This document shows, one piece after another, positions 43,758 to 53,590 of a DNA stretch of 64,000 nucleotides. The DNA is from Candidatus Saccharimonadota bacterium (GTDB taxonomy: Bacteria; Patescibacteriota; Saccharimonadia; Saccharimonadales; Saccharimonadaceae), in the NCBI GenBank assembly GCA_017545485.1, contig JAFWMY010000008.1, forward strand, positions 1 through 64,000, given 5' to 3'. Position 1 is the stretch's first letter; each line of letters starts with the position of its first letter. The position numbers and the translations under genes are program-made. The notes under the pieces are model-generated. The model saw nothing but the letters and a program-made list of their open reading frames with translations. It ran no database searches and was not told the DNA's origin.

Positions 43758-46700
43758 ATGAAAGAAAAGAAGTGTTTTAAAGAGAGAATAAAGCAATCCT
43801 TTTTAAGGTACTTTTTTGCTTTTCTTTTAATAATTAGTGGTGGTTTTGGTTTAATTAATAGCGTGGCAGTGCAAGATGTTTACGCCGATCCTGATACATC
43901 TGAGGAAATAGATACCAGTAATGAGACGAATAACGAAGAACCTACTGAAGAAACTTCATCTGATGATGGAGAAACGACTGCGCCACAAGAGGAAAAAGTT
44001 CCTAGTCCGATAAAAGATAACAAAAACTGTCAGAATGAGCTTGGTTCTATTGGTTGGCTTGTCTGTCCGACGACAGGTAAAATATCCGAGGCGATAGACT
44101 GGATTTACCATACCATAGAAGATTTATTGGTAGTAAATCCGGTAGAAGCTAAGGATGGAACGCCAATTTATGAGATTTGGAAGTATTGTAGAGGTGTAAC
44201 TAATGTTGTATTCATTATTTTCTTATTAGTAGTGATTTATTCGCAAATAACAGGGCTTGGGATATCAAATTACGGCTTGAAAAAGGCGTTACCTAAGCTA
44301 ATTATTGCGGCGGTTTTAGTAAATTTAAGTTTTTTGATCTGCCAATTAGGTATAGATGCATCTAATGTAATAGGTAATAGTCTTAGAGGAGTGTTTACTT
44401 CTGTAGAGGAAACGGTAGTAGCGAATATGCAAGTTTCCGCTGAAGCTGCAGAAAGTTTGAATTTAGCTTATTCTGAACTATATGGGGCGTTGGCTGGTGG
44501 GGCATCTCTATCATTAGCAGCAGGGGCAATTGCATTTGAAACTGGCACTATCTGGATGTTGATTCCGGTGGTGTTGGGGGCAATAGTGGCAGTAGCTTCT
44601 GGTTTAATTACGATTGCTTTGCGTCAGGCAGTAGTGGCACTCTTGGTCATGGTGGCGCCTTTAGCTATCGTGGCTAATATACTACCGAATACGGAAGGCC
44701 TATTTAAGAAGTGGAAAGATTTACTAATTAAGATGTTGGTATTTTATCCAATGTTTTCGTTGTTATTTGGCGCATCTAGCTTAGCAGGTTTTGCATTAAT
44801 TGCGAGTGCGAAGGATGCTTTCTGGGTAATTTTAGGTTTGGCTGTGCAAGTATTTCCATTGTTCTTCTCATGGTCTTTGATGAAGATGAGCGGAACTGTG
44901 CTTGGAACAATCAATGCAAAAATGCGTGGTTTTGCGGCAAGGCCACTTGCAAGCAACCGTGCTTGGGCAGAATCGCGTATGCTTAATAGGAGAGCCAATA
45001 CTCTAAATAATGGAAGAACTGCTTCGGCTAAATTAATGCAATATTTAGAGAAGAGAAAAGCTTTGAGAGAGGAAGACACTAAAAATGCGCTTGAGGCTTT
45101 TTCGGGAAAAAAATCAGAATATGTGCAGCGAAAAATTGCCGGTAGTGATATTGGGGAAATGCCAAGTAACTCTCGTCGTGCTTCTCGCTATACAAGGAAT
45201 GCAAAATCAGCGCGTAATTATTCGTTAATATCTAGTAACGCAGTTGCTAATACTGAACATGTAATGGGAAATTATAGTAGTTATTATGATAGAGACTTTC
45301 GTGACAAAGAGCTTAATGTACAATCTCAGCATGCATGGCTAGATTATGTTCGTGCGGCACATCTGAAAGATATTGATGAAGAAAATGATATTAATTTTGC
45401 AGTAGATAGATATCTTGCGGCGAATAAGAGAGATGCAAATAATAACCCAATTGATGCAGTAGCATTCAATCGTTATATTAAATCTGTGGCCGGTCCGGAT
45501 GGCGAGCAACGTTTGTCCGCTAAGATTATTTCTCAAGCTGCAAAAGTTGAATCAAAGCAGAGATCGGAATATGCTGTTTGGTTGGCTAAGTATGGGTTAA
45601 ATGGGTATAACAAACATGCCTTTCGTTGTTTTATGGCTGGATATTTGGTAGATGATGATGGTTGGGCTACCGATGCAAATGGCGAACGGTTAAGAAATGA
45701 AGATGGTAGCTATGTTGAAACAGTGCGTGGTGATGCTTTAACTAAAGCGCCTGAGAAGTTAGTGCTTTATGATAAAAGGGATGAAAAGGGTTTGTACTTT
45801 GATTTTAAGGATCAGGATGGCAACGTGATTGCTAGAATTCATCGTGGAAAAGGTGATGACGGTAATAATCATGATGATGCGGCATTTATAAAAGAGACTT
45901 TTTCAAATTACGATATCCCTATCGCTGATCCTATTAATGATGTATATAGTATATTGTCCGGTGTTAGCATTGGTGATATTATAACGCCACAAGGACAAAA
46001 TGAAATAGGCTTGTCACGTTATAGTACGACGGTGGGTCGAGCTATGAAGGATTATAAAGGTAATGCTACGTGGGCTGGTTCAATGTTCAATTCTGGAGTT
46101 GGAAACAGACAAATAAAGAATGCAGCACAATATGCAATTTGGGTACTTGATAGTATTAAAAAGACATCAAAGCCAGGTGGTTTAAATACCCAAAATCCGG
46201 CATCAGTTGAATATTTGACGGCACTTATGAACCCTGATAACTGGGAAAAGATTTTTACAGAAGAAGAAATTGCTAATGCAGTAAATATTAACAATGAATT
46301 GTTTGGCGGTGAGGATTGGGTATTAGATGAAAATGGTAATATTGTAGATCATATACCTGTGGAAAACCCTAATTATGAGCAGCGAATGAACACTATTAAA
46401 CGTAAATTAATTTTCCCAGCGATGAAGAAAATTTTGCCTGCATTTGACAGATTAAGAACGAGCAATACGATTGATAACCAAAAACCTGGTACGGCGGATG
46501 CTCAATATGAATTCTTAAAGATGGTTGAGGAAAAATGGGAGCACAATCCAGATATCAACTTTGATCCGTTACTTGTTGATCAGGACTTGCAATCTGAGGC
46601 TATTGCATTCCGCCAAAGAAAGCACGATAAAGACGGGAATTTAATATATGCAAGGCAGCCACAAGATAATAGAGATAATCATACTCCACGCTTAGAAAAT

Positions 46701-46904
46701 TTAGCGAATTTGTTAGGGGAAGCTTACTATAATAGTTTGACGGCGGAAGAATTAAAGGATAATGTATTTAGGATACTTGATAGTAGAGAAGAGTATAGTA
46801 GGGCATTAGAACGATTTGATGAGTTGTGTAATGAAAACCCTAATGCGACGATGGACGAGATAAGCGGTTGGTTTTCTGATTTAGATATTCTTGTACGATA
46901 TTAA
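43758..46904 (+). CDS. VirB6/TrbL-like T4SS membrane protein with long soluble tail
   Basis: 1048 aa. A signal-anchor at ~18-38, an acidic Glu/Thr-rich linker, then about six membrane helices (~140-380; VVFIIFLLVVIYSQITGLG, LITIALRQAVVALLVMVAPLAIVANILP), the region that resembles VirB6/TrbL channels. The last ~650 residues are soluble and of unknown fold, rich in Asn/Asp and helices. Start at 43758 because GGAGG lies 9 nt upstream and the consensus promoter gives a TSS near 43733; in-frame ATGs further upstream would lie in or before that promoter. Forms the inner-membrane channel together with PrgI and VirB4. Confidence 0.8.
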   Translation: MKEKKCFKERIKQSFLRYFFAFLLIISGGFGLINSVAVQDVYADPDTSEEIDTSNETNNEEPTEETSSDDGETTAPQEEKVPSPIKDNKNCQNELGSIGWLVCPTTGKISEAIDWIYHTIEDLLVVNPVEAKDGTPIYEIWKYCRGVTNVVFIIFLLVVIYSQITGLGISNYGLKKALPKLIIAAVLVNLSFLICQLGIDASNVIGNSLRGVFTSVEETVVANMQVSAEAAESLNLAYSELYGALAGGASLSLAAGAIAFETGTIWMLIPVVLGAIVAVASGLITIALRQAVVALLVMVAPLAIVANILPNTEGLFKKWKDLLIKMLVFYPMFSLLFGASSLAGFALIASAKDAFWVILGLAVQVFPLFFSWSLMKMSGTVLGTINAKMRGFAARPLASNRAWAESRMLNRRANTLNNGRTASAKLMQYLEKRKALREEDTKNALEAFSGKKSEYVQRKIAGSDIGEMPSNSRRASRYTRNAKSARNYSLISSNAVANTEHVMGNYSSYYDRDFRDKELNVQSQHAWLDYVRAAHLKDIDEENDINFAVDRYLAANKRDANNNPIDAVAFNRYIKSVAGPDGEQRLSAKIISQAAKVESKQRSEYAVWLAKYGLNGYNKHAFRCFMAGYLVDDDGWATDANGERLRNEDGSYVETVRGDALTKAPEKLVLYDKRDEKGLYFDFKDQDGNVIARIHRGKGDDGNNHDDAAFIKETFSNYDIPIADPINDVYSILSGVSIGDIITPQGQNEIGLSRYSTTVGRAMKDYKGNATWAGSMFNSGVGNRQIKNAAQYAIWVLDSIKKTSKPGGLNTQNPASVEYLTALMNPDNWEKIFTEEEIANAVNINNELFGGEDWVLDENGNIVDHIPVENPNYEQRMNTIKRKLIFPAMKKILPAFDRLRTSNTIDNQKPGTADAQYEFLKMVEEKWEHNPDINFDPLLVDQDLQSEAIAFRQRKHDKDGNLIYARQPQDNRDNHTPRLENLANLLGEAYYNSLTAEELKDNVFRILDSREEYSRALERFDELCNENPNATMDEISGWFSDLDILVRY

Positions 46905-46958
46905 TAATAGAGTTTGATTATTAAAAAGCATATACAATTATGCTATAATATATAGTAT

Positions 46959-47846
46959 ATGGCACAGTATAAGGTGCCTCAGGATGTTGAGGCGGATGAT
47001 AAACTATTAGGGCCGTTTAGTTTTCGGCAGTTTGTTTATCTTTTGGTGTGTGGTGGTTTGATTGCGCTTGCAGTGGGGTTATTCCAAATATTTCCTTTGC
47101 TCGCTATTTTGCCGGTGCCGCCGATTTTACTTTTTGCTGCTCTTGCCTTACCTTTAAAGAAAGATCAACCGATGGAAACTTATTTGGCTGCATTAGTTTC
47201 GTATTACATTAAACCACATAATAGACGTTGGGAAGCGGGGCAGGTTGATAATAATATTACAATTTTGGCACCAAAAATTGAAGAAGAGGATAAAGGGAGA
47301 AAGTTAACTGGCGAGGAAGCGACGCATAGGCTTTCGTTTTTGGCTGATATTGTTGATAGTGAGGGGCGCGCGATTAAAAACGTGGGTGACAATGTAATAA
47401 ATGAGGATATACAGGCAGAAGCAGAGACGGTAGAAGACATGTTTGAAACTAGCCATTTTGATAGCTTAGAAGATTCAATTATTAAAGATGAGAATAATCG
47501 GCACGCTGAAGTAATTAGGGAGATGAGAGAAGCGATAAAGCAGACAGAGCAGATTAATATGGATAATGCGAGAATTATAGCAAATAATGGAACTGAGCTA
47601 GATGAAGAGCTAGATAAACAAAAGGAAGCGGTTGATTTTAGTGGTTTATCGGAGACGGCAAATGCGGTGACTGTGCAACCAGAAAAACCTGTGGAAAAAG
47701 CAGAAGCGGAGATAGTGCAAAACCCGCCAAAATCTAGTATAATAGAATTATCAAATAATCCTGATTATTCCGTTGCAACAATTGCAAAAGAAGCTAACCG
47801 TATAAATGGAAAGGAAGAGGGCGAAGTTTTTATATCGCTACATTAG
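46959..47846 (+). CDS. PrgI/VirB3-like T4SS protein with long C-terminal extension
   Basis: 295 aa. Residues 1-~95 match the PrgI family (YKVPQDVEADDKLLGPFSFRQFVYLLV, two membrane helices, KKDQPMETYL), the Gram-positive VirB3 equivalent. The remaining ~200 residues are a charged, acidic, coiled-coil-prone tail not found in short PrgI proteins. TGCTATAAT ends 9 nt before ATG. Confidence 0.88.
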   Translation: MAQYKVPQDVEADDKLLGPFSFRQFVYLLVCGGLIALAVGLFQIFPLLAILPVPPILLFAALALPLKKDQPMETYLAALVSYYIKPHNRRWEAGQVDNNITILAPKIEEEDKGRKLTGEEATHRLSFLADIVDSEGRAIKNVGDNVINEDIQAEAETVEDMFETSHFDSLEDSIIKDENNRHAEVIREMREAIKQTEQINMDNARIIANNGTELDEELDKQKEAVDFSGLSETANAVTVQPEKPVEKAEAEIVQNPPKSSIIELSNNPDYSVATIAKEANRINGKEEGEVFISLH

Positions 47847-47855
47847 AAATAGAAA

Positions 47856-48773
47856 ATGAATCCACAACAAGTTAATCAGAATAATCAAAATATGCAAGGG
47901 CAGGCAGGGCCGCAGATGATTTTGCCGGGGCAAAATGCTGGGATGCCGAATATGCAGCCAGCATCTCAGATGATGACGCAGATGCCAAATAATATGCAAA
48001 ACCAAAATATGGCGAATTTAGGAGCTACTGCTGTGATGGCGACACAAAATGCGCCAGTTTCTCCACGTGCAGAATCGCCTACTTCTACGCAAGCGAGTTT
48101 GTTGATATCAGAATTACGTGACAATGTGGTAATTATGAAAGACGGCTCTTTTAGAGCGGTGGTAGCGTGTAAATCAATTAATTTTGATTTGATGTCCGAA
48201 ATGGAACGGGAAGGAGTGGAACAATCGTACCAGAGTTTTTTGAACTCTTTAACGTTTACTACACAAATATTGGTACGTTCGCAGAGAGTAGATATTGGAC
48301 CATATATTGGAAGATTAAGTGAAATTAGACGAAATAATGACAATATGTTGCTTGGAGTATTAATGGACGATTATATAGAATTCATTGATAGTTTGTCGCA
48401 AGAAGCAAACATTATGGACAAGTCCTTCTTTATAGTTATTCCATACTATACGTCTAATGATGCGGAGAAATTAGTCCAACAGACACGTAGTTTCTTTAAG
48501 GCTTTTTCTAAGACAAAATCAGCTGGGGCTATTAGAATTGATCGTGCCACTTATGACAAAGCTATGGATGAAATAAATAATAGAGTTGATACGGTGATGG
48601 CAGGTTTATATAATATGGGTATTTATTCTGCAAGGTTAAATACTAAGGAGCTAGCGGAACTATACTATAATTTTAATAATCCGGATACGGCGGTGAGAGA
48701 ACCACTTGTTGATTTTTCGCGAGTCGCAACGATGTATGTAAAAAAGGGAGAGAAAAATGGCGAAGAAAACTAG
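47856..48773 (+). CDS. TraC/VirB4 N-terminal-domain-like protein
   Basis: 305 aa. A Gln/Asn/Met-rich start (~1-75) and a domain equal to the N-terminal part of VirB4/TraC ATPases (VVIMKDGSFRAVVACKSINFDLMS, SYQSFLNSL, DKSFFIVIPYY). No Walker motifs. The ATPase part is encoded by the next gene, which starts 17 bp before this one stops; the two therefore look like a VirB4 split into two polypeptides, translated together. Confidence 0.85.
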   Translation: MNPQQVNQNNQNMQGQAGPQMILPGQNAGMPNMQPASQMMTQMPNNMQNQNMANLGATAVMATQNAPVSPRAESPTSTQASLLISELRDNVVIMKDGSFRAVVACKSINFDLMSEMEREGVEQSYQSFLNSLTFTTQILVRSQRVDIGPYIGRLSEIRRNNDNMLLGVLMDDYIEFIDSLSQEANIMDKSFFIVIPYYTSNDAEKLVQQTRSFFKAFSKTKSAGAIRIDRATYDKAMDEINNRVDTVMAGLYNMGIYSARLNTKELAELYYNFNNPDTAVREPLVDFSRVATMYVKKGEKNGEEN

Positions 48774-50574
48774 ACTAACTCCAGCTGAGATTGCGGCGCA
48801 ACAGGAGGCCATGGAAGCTGCTGAAATACAGCGAGCTTTTGAACAAGGAACTAATACTTTACGTGATTTGATATCCCCTTCTGCGATTGAAATTCATTCG
48901 GATTATTTTAGATTGGGGAATAAATATGGTAGAACGTTGTATGTTTATGGATATCCGCGATCTTTATTTACTGGTTGGCTATCGTCCATTATTAATATAG
49001 ATGAAGTGATTGATGTGTCGATGTATATTTATCCGGTTGAATCTGCAGTAGTGATGAAAAATTTACGTACGAAAGCGACACAGCTTGAAGCTTCAATGAA
49101 CCTTAATATTGAAAAAGGTAAGATACGTGATCCAGGGCTTGAAGCAGCGCTCGCTGATACTGAAGAATTACGTGATCAGTTGCAACTTGGGGAGGAACGA
49201 TTCTTTAGGTTTGGACTCTATGTGACTTTGTGGGCAGATTCTTTGGATGAGTTGAAATTTGTGCAACAAAAAATTGAAACAATTTTTGGACAGCAAATGG
49301 TATTTTCTAAGGTAGCAAATTCTCAGCAGGAGCAAGGGCTTAATTCTACAATGCCACAATGTTCAGACCAGTTGCAGATTCGCCGCAATATGAATACTGG
49401 TGCAATTTCTACATCATTCCCGTTTACTTCGGCTGATTTAACACAAGACAAAGGTATTTTATATGGCGTAAATATGCATAATAATGGCTTGGTTATATTT
49501 GATAGATTTTCGCTTGAAAATGCAAATATGGTGGTATTTGCAAAGTCTGGTGCTGGTAAGTCATTTACTGTAAAACTTGAAGCATTAAGATCAATGATGA
49601 TGGGGGCAGAGATAATAATTATTGATCCTGAAAATGAGTATCAGAAGCTATGTGATGCGGTGGGTGGTTCTTACGTCAGATTGTCACTAAACTCAGACGT
49701 GAGGATTAATCCTTTTGACTTGCCAAAGGTGGTAGGGACGGAGGACTCTAATGATGCTTTAAGAGCGAATTTAGTGACTTTGCATGGTTTGTTTAGATTA
49801 ATGCTAGGAGGAAATCAGGCAACTGCTTCTGGGCAAGTTGTGCCAGCGCTTACTGCGAATGAAGAGGCGGATCTAGATCAGGCACTAATTGATACATATG
49901 CTAGGGCGGGAATTACTTCTGACCCATTGACACATCAATCTACTCCACCAACTATTATGAATTTGTATGATACTTTGCTACATATGGAAGGTTCTGGGCC
50001 AACCCTAGCACAAAGGCTTCGTAAATATACGACTGGTACTTTTGCTGGTATTTTCTCTCAGCAGTCAAACATAGATATCAATAATCAAATGGTGGTGTTT
50101 AATATTCGGGATCTTGAGGATGAACTTCGGCCGGTGGCGATGTATATCGTGCTTTCGCATATTTGGAATATTGTAAGAGCAGAGCAGAAAAAGCGTTTAT
50201 TGATTGTGGATGAGGCATGGCAATTGATGCAATATGAGGATTCTGCGAATTTCTTATTCTCACTCGCGAAACGTGCTCGTAAATATTATCTTGGTCTAAC
50301 AACGGTCACGCAGGATGTAGAAGATTTCATGGGGACAAAAATGGGTCGTGCGATTGTTGCAAACTCTTCTATGCAATTGCTATTAAAACAATCTACTTCT
50401 GCGGTGGATGTGCTTTCAGATGTGTTTAAATTGACTGAAGAAGAAAAAAAGCTACTTTCAAATTTTCCGGTTGGACATGGGCTTTTCTTTGCTGGGCAGA
50501 ACCATGTGCATATTCAGGTGATTGCTTCAGAAACTGAGGAAGGGCTGATTACAACAAATCCAGGTAAAAGATAA
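48757..50574 (+). CDS. VirB4-like T4SS ATPase
   Basis: 605 aa. Walker A AKSGAGKSFTVK (~265), Walker B LLIVDEAWQLM (~481), and TTVTQDVEDFM plus VANSSMQLLLKQ typical of VirB4/TraU ATPases. It powers assembly of the pilus or export through the VirB6-like channel. GGGAGA before ATG lies within the preceding gene. A CIRCE-dnaJ unit follows 8 bp after the stop, with no terminator visible between. Confidence 0.94.
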   Translation: MAKKTRLTPAEIAAQQEAMEAAEIQRAFEQGTNTLRDLISPSAIEIHSDYFRLGNKYGRTLYVYGYPRSLFTGWLSSIINIDEVIDVSMYIYPVESAVVMKNLRTKATQLEASMNLNIEKGKIRDPGLEAALADTEELRDQLQLGEERFFRFGLYVTLWADSLDELKFVQQKIETIFGQQMVFSKVANSQQEQGLNSTMPQCSDQLQIRRNMNTGAISTSFPFTSADLTQDKGILYGVNMHNNGLVIFDRFSLENANMVVFAKSGAGKSFTVKLEALRSMMMGAEIIIIDPENEYQKLCDAVGGSYVRLSLNSDVRINPFDLPKVVGTEDSNDALRANLVTLHGLFRLMLGGNQATASGQVVPALTANEEADLDQALIDTYARAGITSDPLTHQSTPPTIMNLYDTLLHMEGSGPTLAQRLRKYTTGTFAGIFSQQSNIDINNQMVVFNIRDLEDELRPVAMYIVLSHIWNIVRAEQKKRLLIVDEAWQLMQYEDSANFLFSLAKRARKYYLGLTTVTQDVEDFMGTKMGRAIVANSSMQLLLKQSTSAVDVLSDVFKLTEEEKKLLSNFPVGHGLFFAGQNHVHIQVIASETEEGLITTNPGKR

Positions 50575-50581
50575 TTAAATA

Positions 50582-50610
50582 ACTAGCACTCTTGTATTTA
50601 GAGTGCTAGT
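50582..50610. promoter_or_regulatory. CIRCE operator of dnaJ
   Basis: ACTAGCACTC-N9-GAGTGCTAGT, a perfect inverted repeat matching the CIRCE core. It replaces the -35 region of the TATAAT at 50615-50620, so HrcA should block RNA polymerase directly. Confidence 0.93.
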
Positions 50611-50627
50611 GGTGTATAATTAATTAT

Positions 50628-51536
50628 ATGGCAAAACGTGATTATTATGAAATTTTGGGCGTGTCGCGAAACGCGTCGGATGATGAAATTAAAAAAGCTT
50701 ATCGTAAATTGGCAGTAAAGTATCATCCGGATAAAAATCCTGGTAATAAAGAAGCTGAAGAAAAATTTAAGGAAATTAATGAGGCACATGATGTGCTTTC
50801 TGATAAACAAAAACGTGCTAGATATGATCAATTTGGGCATGCTGGTGTAGGGGGCGCCAGCGGTAATCCATTTGCAGGTGGTGGCAATCCATTTGGCGGT
50901 GGGTTTAATTACAATGGCCAAACATTTAATTTTGATTTTGGTGGTGGCGGTTTAGACGATATTCTAGGAAATATATTTGGTTTTGGCGCAGGTGCAAGAA
51001 GAGCAAGAAGAGGAGCGGACTACCAAACTTCAGTGACTTTGACATTTGAAGAAGCGATTTTTGGAACTAATAAGAAGGTTTCTGATGATAAAGGTAAAGA
51101 AATAAATGTAAAAATTCCAGCTGGAATTGACGATGGAATGTCAATTAAGCTGCGAGGAAAAGGCGGACCAGCACCGGAAGGTGGTTCTGAGGCGGGAGAT
51201 TTGTATGTGAGAATACGAGTTAAACCGCACAAAACCTTGACTAGGGAAGGCGCAATTATTTTATCAGAAAAAACGATCAGTATGGTGGATGCGGCATTAG
51301 GATGTGAAGTAGAGGTTGAAACTGTGGATGGTCCGGTTACGATGAAAGTGCCGGCAGGAACGCAAAGCGGAACACCATTTAAACTATCTGGGCATGGTGT
51401 GCCGTTTAGAAGCGATGGTGATAGGGGCCCACATATTGTGACTATTGTTGTTGAAACACCAAAGAATCTAAATCGTAAACAAAAAGAACTACTAGAAGAA
51501 TTTAAAAACAGTAAGAAGCGTGGGTTTTGGGGTTAA
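50628..51536 (+). CDS. dnaJ: DnaJ-type co-chaperone without zinc finger
   Basis: 302 aa. J domain with YHPDKNP (HPD intact), a Gly/Phe-rich linker (~75-125) and a DnaJ C-terminal substrate-binding domain ([28 protein letters not shown]). The four CxxCxGxG zinc repeats of classical DnaJ are missing, so the layout is that of CbpA. It stimulates Hsp70. TATAAT ends 7 nt before ATG. Confidence 0.93.
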   Translation: MAKRDYYEILGVSRNASDDEIKKAYRKLAVKYHPDKNPGNKEAEEKFKEINEAHDVLSDKQKRARYDQFGHAGVGGASGNPFAGGGNPFGGGFNYNGQTFNFDFGGGGLDDILGNIFGFGAGARRARRGADYQTSVTLTFEEAIFGTNKKVSDDKGKEINVKIPAGIDDGMSIKLRGKGGPAPEGGSEAGDLYVRIRVKPHKTLTREGAIILSEKTISMVDAALGCEVEVETVDGPVTMKVPAGTQSGTPFKLSGHGVPFRSDGDRGPHIVTIVVETPKNLNRKQKELLEEFKNSKKRGFWG

Positions 51537-51609
51537 GAGTTTTTGATTTTTGTTATGCTTGCATTTTATGCAAATAGGGGGTAGACTTAGGGTGAGTTAA
51601 TGAGTTTTT

Positions 51610-51840
51610 ATGGGTCGTTTAGAAGAAATGTTAGTTAGAAATGGCTTGATTTATTGCGGGCCAAATGGTGAAAGATCCTATATTGAGGGGAGCTTGGTTT
51701 CTAATTCTCTCGTTGTGAGGAATTCTTCTGGTTGGGTGACGCATAGAGTAGAACGAGCAAGTAATGGTGTAGACTTAGTGGTAAGAAATACTTCAACCGG
51801 CATGGTAGAAATGAGAATTTCTGCGAGCGCGATTTTTTGA
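51610..51840 (+). CDS. Small hypothetical protein
   Basis: 76 aa, soluble, with alternating short hydrophobic strands (GSLVSNSLVVRNSSGWVTHRV). A GGGTGAG lies ~14 nt upstream, and a ten-codon ORF (51568-51600) ends just before it. Codon use fits a real gene, but no family is recognised. Confidence 0.5.
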   Translation: MGRLEEMLVRNGLIYCGPNGERSYIEGSLVSNSLVVRNSSGWVTHRVERASNGVDLVVRNTSTGMVEMRISASAIF

Positions 51841-51856
51841 GTTTTTGTTGATTTTG

Positions 51857-51865
51857 TGGTATAAT
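51857..51865 (+). promoter_or_regulatory. Extended -10 promoter of rny
   Basis: TGGTATAAT, no -35 seen. It leaves a leader of ~80 nt, long for this genome. Confidence 0.7.
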
Positions 51866-51951
51866 TGAGGTGGAATATTTAAATTTGATGTTATTTGTTA
51901 ACCCGTTGGTATAGAGAAAAATACTGACAAAAACAATTAGAAAGAGGTAAT

Positions 51952-53469
51952 ATGGAAATAATACTTCCAATCATTGCCGCCGTGGCAGGTCTTGCTGTTG
52001 GGGCTGGGGGAATTTTTGCCTACAACAAGCATAACGAAAACGGCGGAAAGGACAAGGCCGACGATTTAGTACGTAAGGCTAAGAGAGAGGCATCCGATAT
52101 TGTGTTGGCTGCAAAAAAAGAAGCTGCAAATGTCGCAGAAAAAAGTCAAAATGAAGAGAATGAAAGACGAAAGGAGTGGAAGCGGACTGAAAATCGTTTA
52201 GCAGAGCGAGAAAGTGCGTTAGACACAAAGTTAGATTTGCTTGAAAAAAAGACTGAAAAGCTAACTAGACAAGAAAAAGAATTAGACGAATTAAAAAATG
52301 AAGTGAAAGATATTCGTACTAAACAACATGAAAAATTGGAAAAGATTGCTCAACTTAGCAAGACAGATGCACGTGATAAATTAATGAAGATGACAGAGAA
52401 CGACATAAAGCAAGATTTAGTAGGTTTAATTGCGAAGGAACAAAAAGAAATTAAACATGATATAGACGAGACAGCGCAGGCAATGCTTCTTACTGCAATG
52501 GAACGAATGTCATCAGAAGTGACTGCGGATAGAACTGTGACTGCTTTGAAGTTGCCGGATGATGAGATGAAAGGTCGGATTATTGGTAAGGAAGGCCGTA
52601 ATATCCAAACTTTACAAAGAGCGACGGGCGTAGATGTTTTAGTAGATGATACTCCTGGTATGATTGTTTTGTCTTCTTTTGATCCGATTCGTAGACAAGT
52701 GGCAAGATATGCTTTGGAAAGATTAATGAAAGATGGGAGAATTAATCCTGCTTCAATTGAAGAATCAGTAGCAAAAGCGGAACGCGAGATTGAAAAAGAA
52801 GTAGTTAGAGCTGGTGAGGACGCGGCACGCGAAGTTGGTGTTGTAGGAATTCCGCGGGAGATTTTGCATTTATTGGGTGAATTAAAGTTTAGAACTTCTT
52901 ATGGACAAAATGTTTTATTGCATTCTATTGAAATGGCACATATGGCTGGAATGATTGCAGAAGAAATTGGCGCTGATAAACGTGTAACAAAAACTGCTAC
53001 TTTACTTCATGATATTGGTAAAGCAGTAACGCACAAAATTGAAGGAAAACATGCAGAAATTGGTGCGGAACTTGCAAAGAAGTATGGTATGCCTGAACCA
53101 ATTGTGCATGCAATGGCGGCACACCATGATGATATTGAGCCAACTACTCCAGAAGCGATTATTGTAAAAATTGTTGATGCGATTTCGGCAGCGAGACCTG
53201 GCGCACGTAATATTTCTGCAGAAAACTTTGCTGAGAGAATGAAGGATTTGGAAAATATTGCAACTTCGTTTTCTGGTATTGACAAGGCCTATGCGATTTC
53301 AGCAGGGCGTGAAATTCGGGTGATTGTAGAGCCAAAGCAAATTGACGATCTGTCTGCTTTGAAATTAGCACGTGATATTGCTAATAAAATTGAAGCAACA
53401 ATGTCGTATCCTGGTGTAATTAAAGTAAATGTGATTCGTGAGACGCGTGCAGTAGAATACGCAAAGTAG
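51952..53469 (+). CDS. rny: Ribonuclease Y
   Basis: 505 aa, normal length. N-terminal membrane anchor (1-23), long coiled coil (~30-190), KH RNA-binding domain (GRIIGKEGRNIQTLQRATG), and HD phosphohydrolase domain (ATLLHDIGKAV, AAHHDDIEP) with the metal-binding His-Asp. It starts mRNA decay at the membrane. GAGGT precedes ATG. tRNA-Lys follows 44 nt after the stop. Confidence 0.97.
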   Translation: MEIILPIIAAVAGLAVGAGGIFAYNKHNENGGKDKADDLVRKAKREASDIVLAAKKEAANVAEKSQNEENERRKEWKRTENRLAERESALDTKLDLLEKKTEKLTRQEKELDELKNEVKDIRTKQHEKLEKIAQLSKTDARDKLMKMTENDIKQDLVGLIAKEQKEIKHDIDETAQAMLLTAMERMSSEVTADRTVTALKLPDDEMKGRIIGKEGRNIQTLQRATGVDVLVDDTPGMIVLSSFDPIRRQVARYALERLMKDGRINPASIEESVAKAEREIEKEVVRAGEDAAREVGVVGIPREILHLLGELKFRTSYGQNVLLHSIEMAHMAGMIAEEIGADKRVTKTATLLHDIGKAVTHKIEGKHAEIGAELAKKYGMPEPIVHAMAAHHDDIEPTTPEAIIVKIVDAISAARPGARNISAENFAERMKDLENIATSFSGIDKAYAISAGREIRVIVEPKQIDDLSALKLARDIANKIEATMSYPGVIKVNVIRETRAVEYAK

Positions 53470-53513
53470 CATTGCTAAAATAAGAGGTTCGTGGTATAAT
53501 AGTCTGAGTGATT

Positions 53514-53590
53514 GGTCCGGTAGCTCAGTTGGTTAGAGCACGAGCCTCTTAAGCTTGGTGTCGTGGGTTCGAGCCCCACCCGGATCACCA
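53514..53590 (+). tRNA. tRNA-Lys (CUU), with recombinase gene running into it
   Basis: Acceptor GGTCCGG pairs with CCGGATC; D arm GCTCAGTTGGTTAGAGC; anticodon loop CTCTTAA gives CTT; T arm GTGGGTTCGAGCCCCAC; CCA encoded. TGGTATAAT at 53491-53499 is its promoter. The opposite strand codes for the C-terminus of the serine recombinase. Confidence 0.95.
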
